From Actinomycetota bacterium (GTDB taxonomy: Bacteria; Actinomycetota; Acidimicrobiia; Acidimicrobiales; Acidimicrobilacustridaceae): DNA of 42,708 nt. This document shows, one piece after another, positions 18,137 through 27,286 of this stretch (positions are counted from its first letter, which is position 1; every line of letters begins with the position of its first letter). The DNA lies in assembly GCA_009705225.1 (NCBI GenBank), contig WLCQ01000005.1:1-42708 (forward strand), in the 5' to 3' direction. The notes beneath the pieces were generated by a model. The model made no database searches. It was not told where the DNA came from and was given only the letters and a program-made list of their open reading frames with translations. The translations under genes were made by a program, and so were the position numbers.

Positions 18137-19600
18137 ATGACCATCGCCGAACCATCGCAGTCGTCAATGCTCGACCTGCTCACCGGCTTCATCGTTGAGT
18201 TGCGCGCGGCCGGATTGCCGGTGAGCCTCAGCGAGAATCTCGACGCGATGAACGCGATCACCCACATTCCGATTGAGGACCGCAACGCGTTCAAGTACGC
18301 ATTGGCTGCCACGCTCGTGAAGAACAACGCGCACTGGCGAGCCTTCGAAACTGTGTTCGAGGTGTACTTCTCCCTGAGGGGTCCTGCCTATTCCCTCGGC
18401 GGAGGTGATGAACCGCTCGACCTCGCCGACGACGACACTGCCGCGAACCCAGAGGCTGCGGGGGCCGGTTCCGGAGGCGGCGGGGGAGAGGCGTTGACCC
18501 CTGAGCAGATGGCGGAGATGCTCTTCAAAGCACTTCAGCAGGGCGACGACGCCATGCTCCGGGCGCTCGCCCGTCAGGCGGTCACCCGCTATGCCGGTAT
18601 GGAGCCCGGTCGACCTGTGGGTGGCACCTACTACCTCTACCGCACGCTCAGGAATCTCGATCTCGACAACGTGCTCGAGAAACTGATGTCCGAAGCTAAG
18701 GACCAGGCGCCAGCACCCCTCACCCCGCTCGAGGAGCGTCTCGAACAAGATGAGTTCCAGTCTCGGGTCGACAAACTCAAGCAGGAGATCGAATCAGAGA
18801 TCCGCCGCCGGCTCGTTGCGGATCGCGGAGTGGAAGCAATGGCGAAGACCTTGCGTAAGCCGCTCCCCGAGGATGTCGACTTCATGCACGCGAGCCGTGA
18901 TGAGCTCATGGGCCTTCGGAAGGCGATCTACCCACTGACGCGAAAGCTCGCCGTTCGGCTCGCCCGAAAGCGTCGCCATGGCCGCAAGGGTCCGCTGGAT
19001 TTTCGCAACACTGTGCGTCATTCGCTGAGTTACGGCGGTGTCCCCGCCGATCCGAAGTTTCGCTATCCGCGCCCCGCAAAGCCAGAGATCTTCGTGATCG
19101 CAGATATTTCCGGCTCGGTGGCTGCGTTCGCGCGGTTCACACTCCAGTTGGTCCACGCTATCTCGGGGCAGTTCTCCCGGGTTCGCTCGTTCGTGTTCAT
19201 CGATGGCATTGATGAGGTCACTCGATTCTTCGAGGGAGTTGAGGACATCAGTCACGCGATCCATCGAGTGAATACCGAGGCCGACGTCGTCTGGGTTGAT
19301 GGGCATTCCGACTACGGCCACGCGTTCGAGGTGTTCTGGGAGAAGTACGGCCGCGAGATAAGTCCGAAGACCACGGTCCTGATCCTCGGCGATGCTCGCA
19401 ACAACTATCACTCGTCACAGGCTTGGGTGATCAAGGAGATACGCAAGAAGGCGCGCCACGTCTACTGGTTGAACCCAGAGCCCAAGGCCTATTGGGATAC
19501 CGGCGATTCAATCGTTGGTGAATACGGCGCCCATTGTGACGGAACCTATGAATGTCGCAATCTCAGGCAACTCGAGAAGTTCGTCGAGGTCCTCGAGTAA
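18137..19600 (+). CDS. CoxE-like von Willebrand factor A domain protein
   Basis: MIDAS DISGS (EIFVIADISGSVAAFARF), RYPRPAKPEIF; directly downstream of MoxR ATPase. Confidence 0.9.
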   Translation: MTIAEPSQSSMLDLLTGFIVELRAAGLPVSLSENLDAMNAITHIPIEDRNAFKYALAATLVKNNAHWRAFETVFEVYFSLRGPAYSLGGGDEPLDLADDDTAANPEAAGAGSGGGGGEALTPEQMAEMLFKALQQGDDAMLRALARQAVTRYAGMEPGRPVGGTYYLYRTLRNLDLDNVLEKLMSEAKDQAPAPLTPLEERLEQDEFQSRVDKLKQEIESEIRRRLVADRGVEAMAKTLRKPLPEDVDFMHASRDELMGLRKAIYPLTRKLAVRLARKRRHGRKGPLDFRNTVRHSLSYGGVPADPKFRYPRPAKPEIFVIADISGSVAAFARFTLQLVHAISGQFSRVRSFVFIDGIDEVTRFFEGVEDISHAIHRVNTEADVVWVDGHSDYGHAFEVFWEKYGREISPKTTVLILGDARNNYHSSQAWVIKEIRKKARHVYWLNPEPKAYWDTGDSIVGEYGAHCDGTYECRNLRQLEKFVEVLE

Positions 19601-19602
19601 CG

Positions 19603-19617
19603 AGCCCGCTCAGGGCT
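19603..19617. terminator. Compact hairpin at the convergent VWA/DAHP synthase junction (possible terminator)
   Basis: AGCCC-GCTCA-GGGCT inverted repeat, overlapping the DAHP synthase stop codon; no clear U-tract. Confidence 0.35.
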
Positions 19618-20956
19618 GTTGGAGCAGTTCAGCAACCCTGAACGCCAGGTCGAGAGACTGACGGCCGTTGAGCCTCGGATCGCACATGGTCTCGTAGCGA
19701 GTGCCGAGGTCGGCGTCGAGGATCTCCTCGGCCCCACCCAGGCATTCAGTGACGTTGTCGCCGGTGAGCTCGATATGGACTCCACCCGGCCAGGTTCCTA
19801 CCTCGCGGTGGGCCCTGAAGAAGCCAGCGATTTCAGCCAGAACAGCATCGAAATGACGGGTCTTGCGACCGCTTGGAGCGGTGAAGGTGTTTCCGTGCAT
19901 CGGGTCACAGGTCCACGCCACCGGGTGTCCGGCTTCTTTCACTGCTCGCAGTAGTGGAGGAAGTGTGCTGGCGATGTTCTCGGCGCCCATTCGTGTGATG
20001 AGGGTCAGCCGTCCCGGGATGCGATCGGGGTTGAGGGCCTCGCAGAGGGCGAGAACTTCGTCAGTCGTCACTGACGGTCCCACCTTGCAGCCCAAGGGGT
20101 TCCCGACGCCGGACAGGAAATGAACATGGGCGCCGTCGAGTTGGCGGGTTCGTTCACCGATCCAGAGCATGTGGGCCGAACAGTCGTACCAGTCGCCGGT
20201 GAGAGAATCTTGTCGGGTGAGCGCCTCCTCGTATCCGAGGATGAGCGCCTCGTGGCTGGTGGCTACGTCGACGGTATGGAGTTGGGGTGTTGACTCGGTA
20301 TCGATACCGCAGGCGGCCATAAAGCGCAGCGTGCGATCGATTCCGGCGGCGACCTCCTCGTATCGTTGGCCCTCGGCACTGGAGGCGACGAACTCTTGGT
20401 TCCACGCATGGACTCGCGAAAGATCACCGAAGCCACCTTTGGCGAAGGCCCGAACAAGATTGAGGGTGGACGCTGACTGGTGGTAAGCGGTGAGGAGTCG
20501 CTGCGGATCGGCGCGTCGGGCGCCAGCGTCGAAGGCGATGTCGTTGACCATGTGGCCACGGAACGAGGGCAGGGTGACCCCGTCGATCGTCTCGTCGTCG
20601 GCCGAGCGGGGCTTGGCGAACTGCCCCGCGATACGCCCGACCTTCACGACCGGAACGCCAGACGAGTACATGAGCACTACAGCCATCTGCAGGATGACCT
20701 TGAGCTTGTCTCGGATGGAGTCGGCGGAGAACGAGTCGAAGGACTCGGCACAGTCGCCTGCTTGCAGCAGGAATGCTCTGCCGCCGGCAACTCGGGCGAG
20801 ATCGGCAGTGAGTTTGCGCGCTTCGCCCGCGAAAACCAGTGGCGGCAACGTACTGAGAACGCCTACGGCTGCATCCAGTTCAACTGGATCGGCCCACGCC
20901 GGCTGTTGGACGACAGGGAACTGACGCCATGAAGTGGGGGACCATTGAGGGTTCAC
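19610..20956 (-). CDS. aroF: Class II (plant-type) 3-deoxy-7-phosphoheptulonate synthase
   Basis: [75 protein letters not shown]; class II DAHP synthase signature. Confidence 0.95.
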   Translation of the reverse strand: MNPQWSPTSWRQFPVVQQPAWADPVELDAAVGVLSTLPPLVFAGEARKLTADLARVAGGRAFLLQAGDCAESFDSFSADSIRDKLKVILQMAVVLMYSSGVPVVKVGRIAGQFAKPRSADDETIDGVTLPSFRGHMVNDIAFDAGARRADPQRLLTAYHQSASTLNLVRAFAKGGFGDLSRVHAWNQEFVASSAEGQRYEEVAAGIDRTLRFMAACGIDTESTPQLHTVDVATSHEALILGYEEALTRQDSLTGDWYDCSAHMLWIGERTRQLDGAHVHFLSGVGNPLGCKVGPSVTTDEVLALCEALNPDRIPGRLTLITRMGAENIASTLPPLLRAVKEAGHPVAWTCDPMHGNTFTAPSGRKTRHFDAVLAEIAGFFRAHREVGTWPGGVHIELTGDNVTECLGGAEEILDADLGTRYETMCDPRLNGRQSLDLAFRVAELLQQP

Positions 20957-21017
20957 GAGTGTCTACGTTGTCCGATTCCGGGGTCCCGGCGCAAAGCGGT
21001 TACCGAGGGTTCGAGCC

Positions 21018-21848
21018 TCAGAGGGCGTCGATGGGCTCTCCGGCGTGTTCTTTGACCGTGGTGACCGCACGTTTGACGAGGCGTCGAGCCGCTTCGGCGG
21101 TGACGCCAAGTTCGTCGCCGACCTCCCGATAGGAACGACGCTGACCGTCGGCGAGGCCGAACCTTGCCTCGACGGCAAAACGAGCCCGGGCGTCAAGCAC
21201 CGAGAGAAGATCCGTGATCATCTGCTCATCGATACGGTCCATGACGATCTGTTCCGGCCCAGGCAGCGAATCGGGAATGAGATCGATGAGTTGGTTCGAG
21301 TCATCTTCACCGATCGTGCGGTCGAGCGAGGTTGGAGTGGTCAGACGGTGGAGCGTCGCGTGCTCTGCATCGAGTTCATCGCCGTTGCCGCTGACCTGAC
21401 GCAGTGCAGCTCTGAGGCTCGCTGAACGGTCGCCCGGAAGGCGAACCAGACTGGCCTTCTGGTCGAGTGCGCGACCGATGGCCTGCCTGATCCAGAAGGT
21501 GGCGTAGGTGGAGAACTTGAAGCCCTTGCGCCAGTCGAACTTGTCGACTGCATGTTCGAGACCGATGTTCCCTTCCTGGACAAGATCGAGCAGTTCCATG
21601 CCCGGAGGAAGCGGATAGCGACGGGCGACGCTCACCACGAGTCGGAGATTGGCGCGAATGAACCGATCCTTCGCTGTGGCCGCTGCTCGGGCAGCTCGCT
21701 TCAGTTCGGCGGTGCGCTCGCCGTTCTCGATGCGCGCCGAGGCTTCAACTCCCTTTTCGATGATCTGGGCGAGCTCGCGCTCCTCAAGGGCGGTGAGGAG
21801 CGGCACAAGGCCTATCTCATTGAGGTACTGGCCAACTGAATCACTCAT
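21018..21848 (-). CDS. RNA polymerase sigma-70 family factor (primary-like / group 2)
   Basis: Region 1.2 DSVGQYLNEIGLVPLLTALEERELA; region 2 RFIRANLRLVVSVARRYPLPPGMELLDLVQEGNIGLEHAVDKFDWRKGFKFSTYATFWIRQAIGRALD; region 4 YREVGDELGVTAEAARRLVKRAV. Start chosen at MSDSVGQ rather than the longer ORF (to 21926). Confidence 0.92.
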   Translation of the reverse strand: MSDSVGQYLNEIGLVPLLTALEERELAQIIEKGVEASARIENGERTAELKRAARAAATAKDRFIRANLRLVVSVARRYPLPPGMELLDLVQEGNIGLEHAVDKFDWRKGFKFSTYATFWIRQAIGRALDQKASLVRLPGDRSASLRAALRQVSGNGDELDAEHATLHRLTTPTSLDRTIGEDDSNQLIDLIPDSLPGPEQIVMDRIDEQMITDLLSVLDARARFAVEARFGLADGQRRSYREVGDELGVTAEAARRLVKRAVTTVKEHAGEPIDAL

Positions 21849-22101
21849 GACACATCTCTCCATCCAGTCCCGTGGACCGGCGTCTTCGGTGGTGCATGCC
21901 TCGGAGCCCGGATGGGACCGACCCATGAATCACAACCGTGTAACCGCACGAAGTGCTGAGATTGTTCCCGTTGGGGTGGGTGACTTCCGTCACGGATAGA
22001 GGTTGTGCGCCTGCCGCTCTCTGGTCAGCGTTGACAACCTCGTGATTTCGAGGACTCTCGTCAGAGGAGATCGGCGGAGGCGAGAAACGTAGTGTAGGAG
22101 T

Positions 22102-22731
22102 ATGAGCGGCCTCGTCACCCGGATTGGTTTGCTCGGGGGCACATTTGACCCTCCCCATATCGGCCACATCAGGATCGCCCAAGAGGCCCGTTCGGCACTT
22201 GGACTCGATGAGGTGTTGCTGGTTGTGGCGAACCAGCCCTGGCAGAAGGTCGGTTCCCGGTCGATCACGAGTGCAGAGCATCGTTTGGCGATGGTGTGCG
22301 CTGCGACTGAAGGGATCGAGGGGGTTCATGCCTCCTCGATCGAGATTGATCGCGGGGGCGATTCATACACGATCGATACGCTCGAGGAGCTCAGCGCTCG
22401 GAATGACGGCGCTGAACTGTTCCTCATCGTCGGGGCCGATGCCGCTGCGGGACTTGAAACCTGGCGGCGATTCGTTGACCTCGCCCAGTACGCAGACCTG
22501 GTCGTCGTGAATCGCTCCGGAACTTCACGCGACATCGACACCAGTACCTGGCCCGATCGATGGAGGGACGGTACCGGAGTACGCCATCTCGAAATCGAGC
22601 CACTACAAGTCTCCTCCAGTGCGCTGCGCCGCGGGGTCTCGACAGGACTGGTTCCACCCGGATTCATGAGCGATTCGGTACTGGCGTACGTCCGAGAGCA
22701 CCACCTGTACGATGGTGACAGCCATGAGTGA
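22102..22731 (+). CDS. nadD: Nicotinate-nucleotide adenylyltransferase
   Basis: GLLGGTFDPPHIGHIRIAQEA, FLIVGADAAAGLETWRR, SSSALRRGVSTG; upstream of rsfS. Confidence 0.95.
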   Translation: MSGLVTRIGLLGGTFDPPHIGHIRIAQEARSALGLDEVLLVVANQPWQKVGSRSITSAEHRLAMVCAATEGIEGVHASSIEIDRGGDSYTIDTLEELSARNDGAELFLIVGADAAAGLETWRRFVDLAQYADLVVVNRSGTSRDIDTSTWPDRWRDGTGVRHLEIEPLQVSSSALRRGVSTGLVPPGFMSDSVLAYVREHHLYDGDSHE

Positions 22732-24103
22732 TGCCAATCCCCCCACAGATCCTCCTACTGACGAACCAAAGATCGAATTGCTGGACGATCCCATCGCAGC
22801 GCTGCTTGCCGACCTCTGGACTGAACCGAAGATCCGGATGCCCGAGGTCGTCGCTGAGGAGAGTGTCGAGGAGGCTGAGGTTGAATCGCTGCCGCCAGAG
22901 GCACCGGCTGGCGTGCTCGAGGCGATCTCCCATTACTCGCGACGCGGATTTCTGATCGCACTTGCAATCCTCGTAGGCCTCGGACTTGCTCTCGTCGTTT
23001 TCGGGGCGCGGGTGATCCTCGAAAGCAGCGACGGAAGGATGCTGTCCGCCGAGTCCGATACGACGAAGCCCGGATTCGAAGCGATCGTCGAAAAGACGCC
23101 GACAGCCCTCGTCATGGCCACCACTGAGGATGGTCAACTCGATTCCGTCACGCTCTTGTCGCTCACTTCCGAGTCTGAAGGCGGGATCATGAGCATCCCG
23201 GTTCAGACCAACGTCTATATCGCCCCAACTCCCGGGGTGATTCTGCCGATCACCCTGCAGGCGCTCTACGCGGCGAATGGCGCGGCCACAGCGACTGCCG
23301 CTCTTGGTGAGCTTCTGAATCTGAATTTCACCGACACCGTGATCGTGAAGTCCTCGGAATGGCAGAGTCTGGTATCGCCAGTGTCTGCGCTCGCCGTCAG
23401 CAATCCCTCCGCTGTCGTCGTCGCTGGTGAAGAGGTCTTTGCCAAGGGTTCGATCCAGCTCCCAGCGGAAAACGTGTGGTCGTATCTGTCAACTCGATCC
23501 GATGGGGGGTCGGAATTGGATCGTGCCTCGCGACAGCAGGCTTTCTGGCGTTCGTGGTTGGCGGCGATCGGTACCGCCGGTGGTTCGAGTGCACTGCAGG
23601 TCCCGACCTCGAGTGGCTTCGGTCGCTACCTCAGGAATCTTGCCGGAGATCAACTCACCGTCGAGACGCTTCCAGTCACCGAACTTCCGGCTACGGAGGA
23701 AGTTCCTTTGCAATTTCGATTGGCGCCTGGACTCACTGGTCCTTCCGTGATCGCAGCGATCGTTCCTTTCCCTGATGGAGCGCCCGGTCGTCGTCCGAGG
23801 CTCAAGGTGCTTGATGGAACAGGCGAACTCGCGAACGCTGAAGGTCCGGCTGTACTGCTGGCTGCCGGCGGGGGTCAGGTCGACATCATCGGCAACGCGG
23901 CCGAGTTCGGCGTCGAATCCACAGAGATCACCTACTTCGACCCGGCACAACTCGAAGCGGCAAATCGCATGCGCTCGGTGCTGGGAGTCGGCGACGTCGT
24001 TGAAAGTCGTCAGACGAATTCCGCTCTTGACCTCACCGTCACCATCGGTGCCGACTATCAGTCAAGATCCACAACTACCTCTCTAGGAGGCCCCGGTGCC
24101 TGA
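22724..24103 (+). CDS. LCP (LytR-CpsA-Psr)-like membrane protein with LytR_C domain; LCP motif divergent
   Basis: One TM (GFLIALAILVGLGLALVVFGARVIL), LCP-like 'QLDSVTLLSLTSESEGGIMSIPVQT', C-terminal RPRLKVLDGTGELANAEGPAVLLAAGGGQVDIIGNA like LytR_C; nadD-LytR-rsfS synteny. Alternative start 22712. Confidence 0.7.
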   Translation: MSDANPPTDPPTDEPKIELLDDPIAALLADLWTEPKIRMPEVVAEESVEEAEVESLPPEAPAGVLEAISHYSRRGFLIALAILVGLGLALVVFGARVILESSDGRMLSAESDTTKPGFEAIVEKTPTALVMATTEDGQLDSVTLLSLTSESEGGIMSIPVQTNVYIAPTPGVILPITLQALYAANGAATATAALGELLNLNFTDTVIVKSSEWQSLVSPVSALAVSNPSAVVVAGEEVFAKGSIQLPAENVWSYLSTRSDGGSELDRASRQQAFWRSWLAAIGTAGGSSALQVPTSSGFGRYLRNLAGDQLTVETLPVTELPATEEVPLQFRLAPGLTGPSVIAAIVPFPDGAPGRRPRLKVLDGTGELANAEGPAVLLAAGGGQVDIIGNAAEFGVESTEITYFDPAQLEAANRMRSVLGVGDVVESRQTNSALDLTVTIGADYQSRSTTTSLGGPGA

Positions 24104-24464
24104 AACGATCCCGAGCGAACAAACGAGTCTCTCGTGGGTCGTGGAAGCAGCAAGAGCGGCGGCAGCCAAGACCGATGAATCCACTGTCGTCCTCGATGTG
24201 GGCGAGGTGCTTTCGATCACGGGCTGGTTCGTGGTCACCGGAGGTACCAACACCCGTCAGGTGCGAACCATCGCGGAAACCGTCGAGGAAGCCGTAGCTG
24301 CGATCGGCGGGCCAAAGCCGCTGCGAATTGAGGGCTTGGATTCCTCCCAATGGATTCTCATGGACTACGGAGACTTCATCGTCCATGTATTCCTTGATGA
24401 GACCCGAGCCTTCTATGACCTCGAACGGCTCTGGCGCGATGTGCCGGTCGTGGACTGGACCTGA
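24096..24464 (+). CDS. rsfS: Ribosomal silencing factor RsfS
   Basis: VVLDVGEVLSITGWFVVTGGTNTRQVRTIAETVEEAV, WILMDYGDFIVHVFLDETRAFYDLERLW; AGGAGG Shine-Dalgarno just upstream of GTG. Confidence 0.95.
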   Translation: MPETIPSEQTSLSWVVEAARAAAAKTDESTVVLDVGEVLSITGWFVVTGGTNTRQVRTIAETVEEAVAAIGGPKPLRIEGLDSSQWILMDYGDFIVHVFLDETRAFYDLERLWRDVPVVDWT

Positions 24465-24554
24465 CAAACCTTGCGGTAGGTCTTCATCGGAGCAGAATTC
24501 GGTTGGGTCGAAGATTCCGACCAAAACACCGTGGATCTGCGTGCTGAATGACTG

Positions 24555-24573
24555 CGAGCGAAAACTCCGCTCG
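24555..24573. terminator. Hairpin between convergent rsfS and tRNA-Ala (possible terminator)
   Basis: CGAGCG-AAAACTC-CGCTCG inverted repeat downstream of both convergent genes; no strong T-tract. Confidence 0.35.
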
Positions 24574-24584
24574 GTACGCCTTTG

Positions 24585-24657
24585 TGGAGCTAAGGAGAAT
24601 CGAACTCCTGGCCTCTTCCATGCCATGGAAGCGCTCTACCAACTGAGCTATAGCCCC
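24585..24657 (-). tRNA. tRNA-Ala (anticodon GGC)
   Basis: Minus strand GGGGCTATAGCTCAGTTGGTAGAGCGCTTCCATGGCATGGAAGAGGCCAGGAGTTCGATTCTCCTTAGCTCCA folds as a cloverleaf: acceptor GGGGCTA/TAGCTCC with G3:U70 wobble, D stem GCTC/GAGC, anticodon stem CTTCC/GGAAG with loop ATGGCAT, T stem AGGAG/CTCCT. CCA is not encoded. Confidence 0.97.
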
Positions 24658-24670
24658 TTGAGGAAGGCGA

Positions 24671-24698
24671 ACATTACCGTCGACGAGGCTGTTCGCAA
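24671..24698 (-). promoter_or_regulatory. Candidate sigma-70-type promoter for tRNA-Ala
   Basis: Minus strand TTGCGA-N16-TAATGT, 13 nt before the tRNA 5' end (-10 at 24671-24676, tRNA starts at 24657). Confidence 0.4.
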
Positions 24699-24805
24699 AA
24701 TCGTCCCTCCGCGACGTTCCGAGGCGTTGCTTGTGGACGTAGGCGCTGCGTTGACAGAGTCCTCGTCGAACAGGTGCACACAAGCGGTGGCCTACGATCA
24801 TCGCT

Positions 24806-27274
24806 ATGGCTGACGTGTACGACCCCCAAGCGATCGAGCAGAAGTGGCAGTCGCTTTGGGAGAGCGAAGGCACCTATCACGTCGACAATGAAGACCCTCG
24901 TCCCCACTGGTACACGCTGTGCATGTACCCGTATCCGAGCGGCTCCGCTCACATGGGCCACGTACGTAACTACACCTTTGGCGACGTCATTGTTCGTTAT
25001 CGCACGATGAACGGGTACGCAGTGCTGTCGCCGATGGGCTTCGACAGCTTCGGTCTGCCCGCAGAGAACGCTGCGATCAAGACCGGCCGTCACCCCCGGG
25101 AGTTCACCGATGAGAGGATCGTCCAACTACGCAGCTCAATCCTTCGCATCGGGGCGGTCTACGACTGGCGGCGTCAGGTCACGAGTCATAGTCCCGAGTA
25201 TCAGCGATGGACCCAGTGGATATTCCTGAAGTTCCTTGAAGCAGGTCTCGCCTACAGACGAAACGCCCCCGTGAACTGGTGTCCAGGCTGTCAGACCGTG
25301 CTCGCCAATGAACAAGTTCTTGCCGATGGAAGCTGCGAGCGATCCGGGGATCTCGTTGAAAAACGTGATCTCAATCAGTGGTTCCTGAAGATCACCGACT
25401 ATGCCCAGCAACTCCTCGATGACCTCGAAGGACTCGATTGGCCCGAGCGGGTCAAGACCATGCAGCGCAACTGGATCGGTCGCTCCGAGGGGGCAGAGTT
25501 CTCGATGGACTTCACCGACGAGTCCGGGAACGCGGTTGAAGCGGCGCCTTCTCTGCAGGTGTTCACGACCCGGCCCGACACAGCGTTTGGGATGACCTAC
25601 GCGGTCATGGCTCCGGAGCATCCGCTCGTGGCCGCCATCGTGTCTGATGGCCAGCGACAGGCAGTGGATGCGTTCATCGCTCGTGCACGGCAGTCGAGCG
25701 ATGTGGAGCGCATGTCCTCAGAGGGTTCGCTCGACAAGCGTGGTGTCTTCACCGGCGCTCACGTCCGTAATCCTTTCACCGGCCGGCCTGTCCCGGTGTA
25801 TCTCGCCGACTATGTGCTAATGGGCTACGGCACCGGTGCGATTATGGCGGTGCCTGCCGAGGATCAACGTGACTGGGATTTCGCACAGGCTCATGGGCTG
25901 CCGATCATCCGCACGATCGCACCACCTGAAGGCTTCGACGGTGAGGCGTATACCGGCGAAGGCGTTCATGTGAACAGTGATTGGCTCGACGGGTTGGCAA
26001 AGGCTGAGGCAATCGAAGCAGCGATCGCTTTCCTCGAACGAGGGGGCATCGGCGAGGGTCGCGTCAATTTTCGTCTTCGCGACTGGTTGGTGAGTCGTCA
26101 GAGGTTCTGGGGCTGTCCGATTCCGGTCGTGCATTGCGCTGAATGCGGCGTTGTTCCTGTTCCGGTCGAACAGCTTCCGGTTCTGGCTCCCGATGATGTT
26201 GAGTTCCTACCCACCGGCGAGTCGCCGCTTCGAGCTCACGAAGGCTTCCTGAACACCATGTGTCCTGCATGTGGGGCTCCGGCGCAGCGCGAAACCGACA
26301 CCATGGACACATTCGTCGATTCCTCGTGGTACTTCCTCCGGTTCACCGAGCCGTGGAACGACGAAGCGCCGTTCTCCGCCGCATCGGCAAAAGCGTGGAT
26401 GCCGGTGGATCAGTACATTGGCGGCGTCGAACATGCGATCCTGCACCTGATGTACGCCAGGTTCTTCACCAAGGCGCTTTCTGATCTGGGAGTGGCGCCG
26501 CCCGAACTCCGGGAGCCCTTCACCAGACTCTTCACCCAGGGCATGATTCGTCTCGGTGGCGACAAGATGTCCAAGTCAAAGGGCAATCTCGTGGCGCCAG
26601 AAGAGATTCTCGACAAGCAGGGAGCCGACGCACTTCGTCTCGCTCACATGTTCGTCGGCCCGCCGCAGGACGACGTGGACTGGGAGGGCGTCGGCATCGA
26701 CGGTTGTGCTCGGTTCCTCCAACGAGTGTGGAGGCTGGCACAAGGAGAGGTCGGATCGCTGGCCGTCGAGCGCGAGCGAAGCCCGTTCGATCTCGAGATG
26801 CTGCGCTCCTGCCATCGGCTGATTGTGAAGGTGGACGAAGACTTCGAACGCTGGTCCTACAACACAGCCGTGGCATCGTTCATGGAGTTCACCAACGAGC
26901 TCTACAGGTACGTGCAGTCAGCGCATGGACCGGAATCAACCACACTTTCGGAGTGCGTCGACATTCTGCTGCTGCTCATGGCGCCGATGGCTCCACATAT
27001 GACCGCCGAACTTTGGGAGACGCGAAGGGGTGGACATATCCATCTCCAACCCTGGCCGGTGGCAGAGCCATCGCTCCTTGTCGTCGACACGGTGACGCTC
27101 GTGATCCAGGTCAACGGGAAGGTTCGGGACAGAGTCGAGGTCGACGCCGCCATCACTGAGGATCAGGCCCGTGAACTCGCGCTGGGAAGCGAGAAGGTCC
27201 AGTCGTTCCTGAACGGTGCGGAGATCCGCAAGGTGATCTCCCGGCCGCCCACGCTGGTCAATCTGGTGATCTGA
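24806..27274 (+). CDS. leuS: Leucyl-tRNA synthetase
   Basis: [23 protein letters not shown] (HIGH region), KMSKSKGN, editing and zinc-finger regions; 822 aa. Confidence 0.97.
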   Translation: MADVYDPQAIEQKWQSLWESEGTYHVDNEDPRPHWYTLCMYPYPSGSAHMGHVRNYTFGDVIVRYRTMNGYAVLSPMGFDSFGLPAENAAIKTGRHPREFTDERIVQLRSSILRIGAVYDWRRQVTSHSPEYQRWTQWIFLKFLEAGLAYRRNAPVNWCPGCQTVLANEQVLADGSCERSGDLVEKRDLNQWFLKITDYAQQLLDDLEGLDWPERVKTMQRNWIGRSEGAEFSMDFTDESGNAVEAAPSLQVFTTRPDTAFGMTYAVMAPEHPLVAAIVSDGQRQAVDAFIARARQSSDVERMSSEGSLDKRGVFTGAHVRNPFTGRPVPVYLADYVLMGYGTGAIMAVPAEDQRDWDFAQAHGLPIIRTIAPPEGFDGEAYTGEGVHVNSDWLDGLAKAEAIEAAIAFLERGGIGEGRVNFRLRDWLVSRQRFWGCPIPVVHCAECGVVPVPVEQLPVLAPDDVEFLPTGESPLRAHEGFLNTMCPACGAPAQRETDTMDTFVDSSWYFLRFTEPWNDEAPFSAASAKAWMPVDQYIGGVEHAILHLMYARFFTKALSDLGVAPPELREPFTRLFTQGMIRLGGDKMSKSKGNLVAPEEILDKQGADALRLAHMFVGPPQDDVDWEGVGIDGCARFLQRVWRLAQGEVGSLAVERERSPFDLEMLRSCHRLIVKVDEDFERWSYNTAVASFMEFTNELYRYVQSAHGPESTTLSECVDILLLLMAPMAPHMTAELWETRRGGHIHLQPWPVAEPSLLVVDTVTLVIQVNGKVRDRVEVDAAITEDQARELALGSEKVQSFLNGAEIRKVISRPPTLVNLVI

Positions 27275-27286
27275 GGTTCCAGATCA
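27267..27286. terminator. Palindrome spanning both stop codons of convergent leuS and PAC2 genes (candidate bidirectional terminator)
   Basis: TGATCTG-AGGTTC-CAGATCA perfect 7-bp stem; includes leuS TGA (27272-27274) and PAC2 stop (27284-27286). Confidence 0.45.

Noticed and set aside
24328-24813. 161-aa plus-strand ORF spanning the tRNA
   Set aside because: Runs across rsfS, the tRNA-Ala and the leuS start; no coherent protein signal.
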